A model generated the notes under the pieces. It made no database searches. It was not told the origin of the DNA and was given only the letters and a program-made list of their open reading frames with translations. A program made the translations under genes and the position numbers. A stretch of DNA of 42,924 nucleotides, taken from Streptomyces altiplanensis. GTDB lineage: Bacteria; Actinomycetota; Actinomycetes; Streptomycetales; Streptomycetaceae. The DNA is taken from contig RHMC01000051.1 in assembly GCA_003719395.1 (NCBI GenBank), positions 1-42,924 on the forward strand, read 5' to 3'. Below, one piece after another: positions 26,064 to 34,408 of this stretch. How positions within the stretch are numbered: position 1 is the stretch's first letter; each line of letters opens with the position of its first letter.

Positions 26064-27056
26064 TCAGCGCCCCCAGCGCAGCGCGGCGGTCTCGACCGGC
26101 GCGTCCCACAGGCGCAGCAGTTCCTCGTCCACCTGGCAGAGCGTCACCGAGCAGCCCGCCATGTCCAGCGAGGTGACGTAGTTCCCGACGAGCGTGCGGG
26201 CCACGGCGACACCCCGCCCGGACAGCACGCGCTGCACCTCGGCGTTGAAGCCGTACAGCTCCAGCAGCGGAGTGGCACCCATCCCGTTGACGAGTACGAG
26301 CACGGGCCGCGTCGGCCGCAGGTCCTCCAGCACCGCGTCGACCACGAAGTCCGCGATCTCGCCCGAGGTCATCATCGGCCGCCGCTCCCGGCCCGGCTCA
26401 CCGTGAATGCCGATGCCCAACTCGAGTTCGCCGGGCGGCAGATCGAAGGTCGGGGACCCCTTCGCGGGCGTGGTGACGGCGCTGAGAGCGACCCCGAAAC
26501 TCCGGGAGGACTCGTTGACCTGCCGCGCGACGGCCGCCACCCGGTCCAGCGGTGCGCCCTCCTCGGCGGCGGCCGCCGCGATCTTCTCGACGAAGAGCGT
26601 CGCGCCCGTACCGCGCCGGCCCGCCGTGAAGAGGCTGTCGGTCACGGCGACGTCGTCATCGACGACGACCTTGGCGACCCGGACGCCCTCGTCCTCCGCC
26701 AGCTCGGCGGCCATGTCGAAGTTGAGCACGTCGCCGGTGTAGTTCTTGACGACGAACAGCACCCCCTGCCCGCTGTCGACCCCGGCCGCGGCCCGCACCA
26801 TCTGGTCGGGAACGGGCGACGTGAACACCTCGCCGGGACAGGCGGCGGACAGCATCCCGGGCCCGACGAACCCCCCGTGCAGCGGTTCGTGCCCACTGCC
26901 TCCACCCGACACGAGGCCCACTTTGTCCGCGACGGGCGCGTCGCGCCGTACGACGACACGGTTCTCCACATCGACCGTGAGCTGGGGGTGCGCGGCGGCC
27001 ATTCCGCGCAACGCATCCGCGACGACCGTCTCCGCCACGTTGATGAGCATTCTCAA
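26064..27056 (-). CDS. dhaK: DhaK, dihydroxyacetone-binding kinase subunit
   Basis: Intact 330-residue subunit that binds dihydroxyacetone covalently through a His and presents it to DhaL. Conserved blocks are GLVSGGGSGHEPLHGGFVGP near residue 50, VLFVVKNYTGDVLNFDMAAE, and GIGIHGEPGRERRPM, which holds the hemiaminal His. The C-terminal domain has VLVLVNGMGATPLLELYGFN and VGNYVTSLDMAGCSVTLC. The TTG at 27054-27056, with GGAG six bases ahead, gives the usual MRMLINVAET start; the internal ATG at 27048-27050 is the alternative. First gene of dhaKLM, which feeds dihydroxyacetone phosphate into glycolysis. Confidence 0.93.
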   Translation of the reverse strand: MRMLINVAETVVADALRGMAAAHPQLTVDVENRVVVRRDAPVADKVGLVSGGGSGHEPLHGGFVGPGMLSAACPGEVFTSPVPDQMVRAAAGVDSGQGVLFVVKNYTGDVLNFDMAAELAEDEGVRVAKVVVDDDVAVTDSLFTAGRRGTGATLFVEKIAAAAAEEGAPLDRVAAVARQVNESSRSFGVALSAVTTPAKGSPTFDLPPGELELGIGIHGEPGRERRPMMTSGEIADFVVDAVLEDLRPTRPVLVLVNGMGATPLLELYGFNAEVQRVLSGRGVAVARTLVGNYVTSLDMAGCSVTLCQVDEELLRLWDAPVETAALRWGR

Positions 27057-27077
27057 CGGTATCTCCGATCAAGATTG

Positions 27078-27091
27078 TCAGGCAGGCCTGA
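27078..27091. promoter_or_regulatory. Palindrome in the dhaK leader
   Basis: TCAGGC-AG-GCCTGA, a perfect six-base-arm palindrome 22 bases upstream of the dhaK start, in the expected promoter or leader. A candidate operator for control of the dha operon; no regulator gene is adjacent. Confidence 0.4.
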
Positions 27092-27211
27092 GTAATGTCC
27101 TTGCAGGTCGGATACTGTTTCGCGCGTTGTCGGTCCTGGTGGTTCACGGCGCCCGACGGCGGCTTCCGGCGGGGTGCATGTGTTCGCTCCTCTCCACTGC
27201 GCGTCTGGCAT

Positions 27212-27226
27212 GATCACGACGTGATC
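27212..27226. promoter_or_regulatory. Palindrome covering the HAD phosphatase start codon
   Basis: GATCACG-A-CGTGATC, a perfect seven-base-arm palindrome. The GTG start (27221-27223) lies inside the right arm and no Shine-Dalgarno precedes it, suggesting a leaderless transcript with the operator at +1. CATGAT (27209-27214) may serve as the -10 box. Confidence 0.5.
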
Positions 27227-27888
27227 GGTGAGCTTGTGCGGCCCAGCCCCAGGAAGTACGTCCTGTTCGATGTCGACGGTACGTTGATCGACGCCGTGGT
27301 CAACCAGCGCAGGGTCTGGGAAATGTGGGCGGAGCGATACCGGCTGGACGCGGACGAGGTCCATCGGGTGGCGCTGCGGACACGGCCGATGGAGACCTTC
27401 GCGCAGGTGGCTCCGGACCAGGATCCAGCGGAGTGCCTGACGGCGCTGCACGAACTGGAGGACGAGGACGTCCGGTCCGGCGTCTATACGGCCTTCGACG
27501 GTGCGCCGGAGCTGCTGGACGCCCTGCCGGCGTCGTCGTGGGCGCTGGTGACCTCGAACTACGAGCACCGGGTGCGCGGGCGGTTCGCCCGGACGGGCCT
27601 GCCGCTCCCGCGCGTCGTTGTCGACGCGCCCCGGTGGCGGAGGGGAAGCCGTCGCCCGTGCCCTACCTGCTGGCCGCCGAGCGGCTGGGCGCCGAACCCC
27701 GGGGCTGCCTGGTCGTCGAGGACGCTCCCTCCGGAGTCGAGGCGGGGCTGCGGGCCGGCATGACGGTGTGGGGGGTCAACGCCGCGGTCGCGGTGGCCGG
27801 CGTGCACCGTCACTTCAGGACTCTGCGCGAAGCGGTCCCCGAGATCCTCTCCTTCGCCCGCTCGGAGGCGTCAGCCGCAGCGGGGTGA
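27221..27888 (+). CDS. HAD-superfamily phosphatase (one frameshift)
   Basis: Cytoplasmic HAD hydrolase of about 222 residues, phosphoglycolate/sugar-phosphatase-like. Motif I is VLFDVDGTLID with the nucleophilic Asp, motif II is ALVTSN, motif III is the Lys of GKPSPVPYLLAA, and motif IV is CLVVEDAPSGVEAGLRAG. The alpha-helical cap lies between motifs I and II. A frame change near 27625, between RVVVDAP and VAEGKPSP, resembles one lost base. GTG 27221 is in frame and sits in a palindrome. It is divergent from dhaKLM, so a triose-phosphate or glycerol-phosphate substrate is possible but unproven. Confidence 0.82.
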
Positions 27889-28029
27889 TCACGGTGCGGC
27901 CGGTGTGACGACGGCCAAAATCCCCAAGCGTCGGCCTCCGTGTACACGCTCGGCGCCGGCCTCGGCCGGGGCCGGCAGCGCAGCGGAAAAACCTGAGGTT
28001 CAACACGCCGGGCCGGGGCGACTCGGGAC

Positions 28030-28260
28030 CGGACCGCTGTCCACCAGGGGCCGCGCGGAGTGGACGTTCCGCTCCGAGGAGAGCCCCGCCGACCGGCTCA
28101 CCGCCCTGCCGCTGCTCGACCTCGGCTTCGACGTGGACACTGACCTGACCGGCGGCGTGCGGGCAAGCGGCTGGAGCTCGGGATCTTCTCCGAGTACGCC
28201 AGGAAATCGGCGGCCGACGGCCGGGCCAGTGTGCGCGGGGCGGACCGCAGTGCCTCCCCG
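28030..28260 (+). pseudogene. Serine-peptidase C-terminal relic
   Basis: A 75-codon fragment reads GRAEWTFRSEESPADRLTAL, then PLLDLGFDVDTDLTGGVRA in one frame and GKRLELGIFSEYARKSAADG in another. This resembles the C-terminal beta domain of large secreted subtilisin-like (S8) peptidases in Streptomyces (AEWTFxS...LPLL.V.YD...DL.G). No catalytic domain, start or stop goes with it. The rest of 27889-28336 holds nothing recognisable. Confidence 0.35.
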
Positions 28261-28336
28261 CGGACGCGGCGCCGCATCCGGCCCGCGCGACACGGCGGTG
28301 CTCGGACCCAGCGCCTCCGGCACCGGTCTCCCGCCC

Positions 28337-29341
28337 TCACGACCGGGCTTCGGCCGCGGCCCGGTACAGCCGGCGCAGCCGCACCACACCGAGGTCGTGC
28401 TGGTAGAGGTTCTCCCGCTGGTCGGCGTCCGCGGGCATGGCCTCCAGCATGACGCGGTCCTGTTCGAGGACGTCCCAGTGCCTCTTCTCGATCAGCGTCT
28501 TGTACAGGAAACGCCAGGAGTCGCGCTGCCAGTCCTGGACCTTGCGGTACCGCCAGAAGAAGACTCCGGTTCTGTGCGCGTCCACCGGGCAGACCATCCC
28601 GACGATGCCGAACGGGCCGCCGGGGCCCGCGGAGGGCGGGTACGGGATGGACAGGTCCACCCAGTCCACACCGGTGCGGCACAGCTCCACCCAGTCGAAG
28701 TTCACGCCCCGCTGGTCGGTCTTCTCGAAGAAGTAGCCGCGGTCGGTCTCGCGGATGCGGAACTTGGCCGTGGTGTCGCCGTCGGACATCGTGTGCGACT
28801 CGTGGTGCAGGAAGGCCCCGTGCATCGGGTCGAGGAGGTTCTCCACCGCGTACCGCCACGGCACGTTCCACTCCGCGTAACACAGGAACGCGTCCGTCTG
28901 CGGGTCGGTGAGCGGCTCGGGCAGGGTCAGCGGCGCCGGCTCGGGGTGCTCCTCGTCGCCGAAGTACGCGAGCACCGCGCCCGCGACCTCCCGCACCGGC
29001 AGCGAGGTCACCAGCTTCTTGCCCTCCAGGTTGCAGCCCGGCAGCCCCGGCACGGACGAGACCGTGCCGTCCGTCTCCACCTCGACGCCGTGGTACCAGC
29101 AGGCGACACGGTCGCCCAGGTGTTTGCCGAGGGAAAGCGGCGCGCCGCGGTGCGGGCACCGGTCGGCCAGCATCGAGAGGGTGCCGTCGGAGCGGCGGAA
29201 GAGGAGCCACTGCTCGCCGAGCGCGGTGACCTTGCGCATGGCGCCGGGGGCGACGAAGTGCGAGGGGACGACGGCGTGCCACTGGTTGCGCAGGCCGTTG
29301 GCGTAGATGTGGTCCGCGGATGTGGTGGTCGACAGCGTCAT
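28337..29341 (-). CDS. Rieske non-heme iron oxygenase, alpha subunit
   Basis: Intact 334-residue aromatic-ring oxygenase. The Rieske cluster is CPHRG...CWYHG (C62, H64, C81, H84). The mononuclear iron triad lies in NLLDPMHGAFLHH (D171, H174, H179), with the bridging Asp pattern conserved. It is shorter than the classic 450-residue dioxygenase alpha subunits and no beta subunit is nearby, so it belongs to the alpha-only oxygenase/demethylase-like group. Electrons should come from the reductase two genes upstream, whose plant-type ferredoxin domain removes the need for a separate ferredoxin. Last gene of the aromatic operon; two bases separate it from the small HTH gene. Confidence 0.9.
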   Translation of the reverse strand: MTLSTTTSADHIYANGLRNQWHAVVPSHFVAPGAMRKVTALGEQWLLFRRSDGTLSMLADRCPHRGAPLSLGKHLGDRVACWYHGVEVETDGTVSSVPGLPGCNLEGKKLVTSLPVREVAGAVLAYFGDEEHPEPAPLTLPEPLTDPQTDAFLCYAEWNVPWRYAVENLLDPMHGAFLHHESHTMSDGDTTAKFRIRETDRGYFFEKTDQRGVNFDWVELCRTGVDWVDLSIPYPPSAGPGGPFGIVGMVCPVDAHRTGVFFWRYRKVQDWQRDSWRFLYKTLIEKRHWDVLEQDRVMLEAMPADADQRENLYQHDLGVVRLRRLYRAAAEARS

Positions 29342-29343
29342 GG

Positions 29344-29568
29344 TCAGGCTCCCAGTCGGTGCATCTCGGCGCGGAAGGACTGCTCGGTCCACGGCTGCCC
29401 GTCGGGAGCGTGGACCCGACGGGTGTTCAGCCCGCGTACGACGTCGGCCAGTTCGTGGCCTTCGTCCGTGTAGACCTCCTCGAGCGTGGCGGCCAGCTTG
29501 TAGGCGTACGGGCTCGGCTCGTGCGTACGGCTCTGGTGGACTTCCAGGTACGGCCAGGTGTCGGTCAC
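29344..29568 (-). CDS. Small recombinase-like helix-turn-helix protein
   Basis: 74-residue protein starting at GTG (29566-29568). The fold-like segment LEEVYTDEGHELADVVRGLN and RRVHAPDGQPWTEQSFRAEM resembles the DNA-binding end of large serine recombinases (..IA..LN..G....G..WT...V...L). There is no catalytic recombinase domain. Similar tiny proteins are known beside Rieske oxygenase genes. Tight packing between the reductase and oxygenase genes suggests a role linked to the oxygenase, perhaps as a small component, rather than recombination. Function unknown. Confidence 0.7.
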   Translation of the reverse strand: MTDTWPYLEVHQSRTHEPSPYAYKLAATLEEVYTDEGHELADVVRGLNTRRVHAPDGQPWTEQSFRAEMHRLGA

Positions 29569-29615
29569 GGTGTCTCCAGTACGGGCGGGAGCAAGGGGGA
29601 GGGGGAGAGGAGGGG

Positions 29616-30551
29616 TCACAGGTCGAGGACGAGCCGGGCGGACGCGCACCGCGAGACGCAGATCATCATCGTGGCGTTCGCGGTGTGCTCGGCCTCGCTG
29701 AGCAGGAAGTCGCGGTGGTCCGGGGCGCCGTCGAGCACCCGGGTCTCGCAGGAGCCGCAGATGCCGTCCCGGCACGAACTCCGCACGTCCAGCCCGGCGG
29801 CCTCCGCGGCCTCGAGTATCGATGTGCCGGCGCCGACGTCGAGCGTCACCCCGGAGGCACGGCACTCGACCTCGAACCCCGCGTCGTCTCCCGTACGCTC
29901 CACCACCGGGGCCGCGAAGCGCTCCAGCCGCAGCCGCTGCGCCGGGCAGCGCTGCTCGACGGCGGTCAGCAGCGGCTCGGGGCCGCAGGCGTACACCAGG
30001 GTGCCCCCGGGCAGCTCGGCAAGAGCGGCGTCCAGGTCGATGTGACCGTGCTCGTCCTGCGGTACGACGACGACGTCACCGTCCAGCGCCGCGAGTTCGC
30101 CGGTGAACGCCATCGAGCCGCGGGTGCGGCCGCCGTACACCAGCCGCCATGCGGCGCCGCGGCGGGACGCCTCCCTGGCCATGGCCAGCAGCGGCGTAAT
30201 GCCGATGCCGCCTGCGACGAAGACGTAGCCCTCGGCGTCCTCCAGGGCGAAGTGGTTGCGCGGCTCCGAGACGGTGACCTGCTGGCCGGGGCGGAGCAGG
30301 GTGTGCACATGGCGGGAACCGCCGCGCGAGGCGGGCTCGTTCAGCACGCCGATCCGGTAGACGCCGACGGACTGCGGGTCGCCGCACAGGCTGTACTGCC
30401 GTGTGTGGCCGCCCACCTGGACATCGAGATGGGCTCCCGGCGCCCACGCCGGCAGCGGCTTGCCGTCCGGATGGACCAGCTCGACGGAGAGGACACCTTC
30501 CGCCTCCCATGTCATGCGGTGGACGACCAGCCGCAGGGAGTTCTCACTCAT
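29616..30551 (-). CDS. Phthalate-dioxygenase-reductase/VanB-type ferredoxin reductase
   Basis: Intact 311-residue electron-transfer protein for the Rieske oxygenase. Domains in order: a flavin-binding barrel (HLDVQVGGHTRQYSLCGDP, residues 40-60); an NAD-binding domain (FVAGGIGITPLLAMAREASR, about 110-130; YACGPEPLLTAVE, about 185); and a C-terminal plant-type [2Fe-2S] domain with Cys ligands in SSCRDGICGSCETRVLDG plus a later Cys near ICVSRC. This order is that of FMN reductases such as VanB and phthalate dioxygenase reductase. A 13-bp tandem repeat fills the space between it and the ThDP gene. Confidence 0.92.
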   Translation of the reverse strand: MSENSLRLVVHRMTWEAEGVLSVELVHPDGKPLPAWAPGAHLDVQVGGHTRQYSLCGDPQSVGVYRIGVLNEPASRGGSRHVHTLLRPGQQVTVSEPRNHFALEDAEGYVFVAGGIGITPLLAMAREASRRGAAWRLVYGGRTRGSMAFTGELAALDGDVVVVPQDEHGHIDLDAALAELPGGTLVYACGPEPLLTAVEQRCPAQRLRLERFAAPVVERTGDDAGFEVECRASGVTLDVGAGTSILEAAEAAGLDVRSSCRDGICGSCETRVLDGAPDHRDFLLSEAEHTANATMMICVSRCASARLVLDL

Positions 30552-30572
30552 GACCTGCTGCCTCCTGACTGT

Positions 30573-30624
30573 CTTACGGGAAGGGCTTACGGGAAGGGCT
30601 TGCGGGGACGGCTTGCGGGAAGGG
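30573..30624. repeat. 13-bp tandem repeat, four copies, in the intergenic gap
   Basis: Four head-to-tail units: CTTACGGGAAGGG twice (30573-30585, 30586-30598), CTTGCGGGGACGG (30599-30611) and CTTGCGGGAAGGG (30612-30624). The array almost fills the 74-base gap between the ThDP gene stop and the reductase start. The transcript strand reads CCCTTCCCGTAAG repeats. Confidence 0.85.
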
Positions 30625-30625
30625 C

Positions 30626-32252
30626 CTACTGGCCGGGGATCCGCACGGGCGGGGTGAACGGGTTCTTCATCGGGCCGAGCGCCGCGAGGTCGACCTCGAC
30701 GAGGGTCGGCCGGCGGAGCCGACCGCCCGGCCGATGACGGGAGCCGCGTGTTCCTCCGCGGAGATCCGCAGATACGGCAGTCCGCAGGCGCGTGCCAGCA
30801 GCTCGAAGTCCGGGGTGACCAGGTCCACGCCGGAGCGGCGCTCGCTGTAGCGGTCCTGCATGTTGCGCAGCACCCCGTAGCCGCCGTCGTTGAAGACGAT
30901 CAGCGTGAGGCGGGGCCGTTCCTGGGCGACGGTGAGGAGTTCGCCGAGGTGTACGGCGAGACCGCCGTCGCCGGCGAGCACGACGGTGGGCGCGTCCGGC
31001 CGGGCGAGCGCCGCGCCGATGCCCATGCCGAGCCCCCTGTCCGATGCCGGCCGCCGCGGGGGAAGACGTTGTCCCGGGGGTCGTACATCTCCAGCAGGCG
31101 GTTGCCCCAGCTGCTGGAGGGGATGGTGACGTCCCGAGCGACGCCGCCTCACGGGGGAGCGCGGCCCGGATCGCGTCGCAGATCGCGGCCTGCGGGCCGA
31201 TGCCGTCGTGCAGGTCTGCCCGTACCTCGGTACGTACGGCCGCGACGCGCTCGCTCCAGCCGGTCTCGGCGGGCCGTGCGTGCGGCAGCAGAGCGGCCAG
31301 GATGGCCGACGCGTCACCGTGCAGGGCGTGGTGGACCGGGTACACGCGGCCGAGCGCGGCGGCGTCGATGTCGATCTGGAGGTGCGCCGCCGGGAGCCGC
31401 AGTGTGTAGTCGGCGGTCTCGTTGGAGCGGAAGTGCGTGCCGACCGTGACCAGCAGGTCCGCGTCGTCGAGCAGGGCGCGCACGGCCGCGGTGGTGGCGA
31501 AGTTGCCGATGACCTGCTCGTGGTCCTCGGGTACCGCGCCACGGCCGGAATTGGACGTGATCAGCCCCGCCCCGGTCGCCGCGAGGAGGGCGGCGAGCTC
31601 CGTACGCGCCGTCGCGGACGCCTCCGCCGGCCCAGACCAGCGGACGGCGGGCGGAAGCCAGGAGGGTGCCCGCGGACGCCAGTTCGCCCTCCGTGGGGGT
31701 GGGGACGGCGGACGCGGGGAGCTCGGCGGGCTCGTCGGTCTGCGCCGCGTACTGGAGGTCGATCGGCCAGTCGACGCTCGCCGGGCCGCCCGGCGCCGCC
31801 AGCGCGGTGCGGGCCGCCTCGCGCAGGATGCGGCCCGCCTGCTCCGCGTCCGGCACGCTCGCGGCGTACGCCGAGACGGCGGCCAACATGCCGAGCTGGT
31901 CCTTCGTCTCGTGGATGAAGCCCCGGCCGCTGCCCAGGAACTCGCTCTCCACCTGCCCGGTGACGTGCAGCACCGAGCTGCCCGCGCTGAGGGATTCGAT
32001 CAGCGATCCGGCGGCGTTGCCCGCGCCGGTGCCGGTCGAGGTGAGCGCGCAGCCGAGGGCGCCGCGGGCACGCCCGTAGGCGTCGGCGGCGTTCACGGCG
32101 GACGCCTCGTGCCGCACGGGGACGAAGCGCAGTTCCCGGTCGACGGCCTCGACGAGCGGCAGGTTGTGCACACTGACGATGCCGAAGACGGTGTCGATGC
32201 CGAGCTTCCGCAGGACGGCGACGAGGAGATCGCCTCCGTTGTCGTAACGCAT
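30626..32252 (-). CDS. ThDP-dependent enzyme, acetolactate synthase/benzoylformate decarboxylase-like (frameshifted)
   Basis: Thiamine-diphosphate enzyme of about 545 residues. The N-terminal PYR domain reads LLVAVLRKLGIDTVFGIVSV and VPVRHEASAVNAADAYGRAR, which holds the Glu that activates ThDP. The middle domain includes ADLLVTVGTHFRSNETADYT. The ThDP motif is GDGGLAVHLGELLTVAQERP to IVFNDGGYGVLRNMQ. It ends with LVEVDLAALGPMKNPF. At least five frame changes (near 31620, 31555, 31130, 31050 and 30715) break it, with family sequence continuing each time. In an aromatic pathway it could decarboxylate or ligate a 2-oxo acid. Start ATG 32252 is ten bases after the SDR stop. Confidence 0.78.
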
Positions 32253-32261
32253 GGTGTCTCC

Positions 32262-33051
32262 TCAGAGGATGGAGCGGCCGATTCCGCCGCAGACGTCGAT
32301 GCTGGTGCCGGTGATGTACGAGGCGCGGGGCGAGAGCAGCGCGACGACCGCGTACGCGACCTCGTCCGCCCGGCCGAGGCGGCCCAGGGCGACTCCCCGG
32401 TCGGCGGCCAGTTCCGCCTGCCAGTCCTCGTACGTCATGCCGGACTCCGCGGCGGTGTGGCGGCGGGCCCACTGGCCGGTGTCGACGAGACCCAGGCAGA
32501 CGGAGTTGACCCGGATGCCGTCGGCGGCCAGTTCGGCCGACAGGGACTTGGAGAGGTTGAGGATGCCGGCGCGGGCGGCGCTGGTGGTGATCAGGCGGGT
32601 CTCGGGCTGTTTGGCGAGGACCGCGTTGATGTTGACGATGCTCGCCGCGTCCGATGCGGCGAGGTACGGGCGGGCGGCGTGCAGCGGGTTCAGCACCCCG
32701 GCGAACTTCAGCTCCAGCTCGTCGCGCCAGTCCTCGGCGGTCGAGTCGTCGAGCCCCTTCATCCGGGACTGTCCCGCGTTGTTGACCAGTCCGTCGATGA
32801 CGCCGAACTCCCTGGCCGTACGCCGGGACGAAGCCGTCCACGGCATCGGCGTCCCGTACGTCGCACACCACGGTCAGCAGCCGGTCACGTCCGGCGCCGA
32901 GCCGGAGGCGGCCTTGGCCAGCCGGTCGGCGTCGCGGCCGCAGGTGGGCGACGCGGGCGCCCTCGTCGAGCAGGGCGCGGACCGTGGCCAGGCCGACGCC
33001 CGAGCTGCCGCCGGTGACCACGATGGTGCGGTCGGCGAGGCCCAGATCCAT
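32262..33051 (-). CDS. SDR-family oxidoreductase with non-canonical active site (frameshifted)
   Basis: Short-chain dehydrogenase-like protein of about 263 residues. The nucleotide motif is TGGSSGVGLATV, with VNNAG and the late PG-like segment RVNSVCLGLVDTGQWARR. At the place of YSASKAG it has TTSAARAGILNLSKSLSAEL, so the catalytic Tyr is Thr and the Lys is Arg. The remainder of the fold is normal and ends in GTSIDVCGGIGRSIL. It therefore belongs to a divergent SDR group whose chemistry may not be a standard hydride transfer. Frame changes near 32945, 32875 and 32825 affect the N-terminal third. It lies between the ThDP and second SDR genes. Confidence 0.8.
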
Positions 33052-33070
33052 AACTCGGTATCTCCTGTGG

Positions 33071-33839
33071 TCAGTTCATGGTGAAGCCGCCGTTGACGGC
33101 GATCACCTGTCCGGTCAGATAGCGGGACTCCTCGCCGAGCAGGAACGAGACGATCCCGGTGAGGTCGTCGGGCTGCTGCGGTCGTGAGATGGCCCGGTTC
33201 ACGCGGTAGAGGCCGTGCCGCTCGGCGGGCACGGTCTCGGTCGCCTCGCACTCCGTCAGCCCGGGGGCGACCGCGTTCACGGTGATCCCCCTGTCGCCCA
33301 GCTCACGGGCCATCGCCCGGGTCAGGGCGATGACCGCGCCCTTGGAGGCGATGTAGTGGGCGAGGCGCTCAGAGCCGTACAGGGCGGCGTCCGAGGCGAT
33401 GTTGACGATCCGGCCGGGCGCGGCGAAGAGCGGGTACAGCGCCTTCGACACCAGCCAGGGACTGCGGGCGTTGACCGTCATCAGCCGGTCCCACACCTCG
33501 ATGTCGATGTCCTGGAACTCCTTGCCGCCCACGCCGTTGGCCAGCGCCGCGTTGTTGACCAGGCCGTACAGCGGGCCCAGGTCCCGTACGGCGGCGGCCA
33601 GCGCGTCCACCGACGCGTGGTTCACGACGTCGCAGCGCACGAAGTGGGCATCGACGCCCTCGGCGCGCAGTTCCGCGACGGCGCGCTCACCCCGCTCCGG
33701 TTCCAGCTCGGCGACGACGACCCGGAAGCCGTCGGCGCGATCCGCCGGGCCGTGGCCAGTCCCAGGCCACGGCGCCCCGGTGACGACGACGGTGCGTACG
33801 CCGGCCGGGGTACCGCCGGTCGACGGGCTCGTCAGCCAC
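33071..33839 (-). CDS. SDR-family oxidoreductase, canonical (frameshifted N-terminus)
   Basis: Short-chain dehydrogenase of about 256 residues, likely the dihydrodiol or alcohol dehydrogenase of the pathway. The classic triad is present: Ser in IVNIASDAALYGS and Tyr/Lys in AHYIASKGAVIALTRAMA; VNNAA and VAPGLTE are also normal. The N-terminus is scattered over frames: RTVVVTGAP, then DGFRVVVAELEPERGERAV, then EGVDAHF, with changes near 33800, 33770 and 33740. The GTG at 33837-33839 overlaps the cupin stop by eight bases, indicating coupling. It pairs with a neighbouring SDR that lacks these residues. Confidence 0.82.
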
Positions 33840-34353
33840 GGGTGACGCCGTGCATCGGCGAGTACTCGGGGTACGTCGGCACCTGCGGCTTCTGCGTGCC
33901 GATGACGACGCAGAACAGGGCGTCGGTGTCCCCTTCGTTCTTCAGCGAACGGGTCACGCCGGCCGGGACGACGATCATGTCGCGGTAGCCGAGGGTGCGG
34001 TACTCGACCTCGTCGGGGCCGCGGTGGATGCCGACCTTGACCTCGCCCTCCAGGACGAAGAAGGCCTCTTCCACGTCGTGGTGGGTGTGGGCCGGGCCCT
34101 CGGCGCCGGGCGGCAACAGCATGTTGGAGAAGGTGAATCCGCCGGACGGGATGATGCGGCTGTCGCCCTCGTGGTTGCCGGTGGCACCCGAGCCGACGTA
34201 ACGGATCTGGCCGCGTCGGAACTGCGGGCCGGCCTTCTCCTGGAACGACAGGGTGTCGAAGTCCGCCACCCGGGAGTCCTTGGTGGCGATGAGGGAGTCG
34301 GTGTACGCGGCGAGGTCGCTGCCGTTGTCGTACGCGGTGGTGGTCAGAGGCAT
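33832..34353 (-). CDS. Cupin-domain protein
   Basis: Intact 173-residue single-cupin protein. The first cupin motif is GPAHTHHDVEEAFFVLEGEV (two His and Glu as probable metal ligands) and the second is YRDMIVVPAGVTRSLKNEGD. No signal peptide. In this operon it might be a ring-cleavage dioxygenase, an isomerase or a sensor; the sequence alone does not decide. It overlaps the downstream SDR gene and follows the hydrolase gene by 55 bases. Confidence 0.88.
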   Translation of the reverse strand: MPLTTTAYDNGSDLAAYTDSLIATKDSRVADFDTLSFQEKAGPQFRRGQIRYVGSGATGNHEGDSRIIPSGGFTFSNMLLPPGAEGPAHTHHDVEEAFFVLEGEVKVGIHRGPDEVEYRTLGYRDMIVVPAGVTRSLKNEGDTDALFCVVIGTQKPQVPTYPEYSPMHGVTRG

Positions 34354-34408
34354 GGTGACTACTCCTGATTGCTGGGGTTGCTGGGGATCGCTGGGGGATC
34401 CCCCGGGC

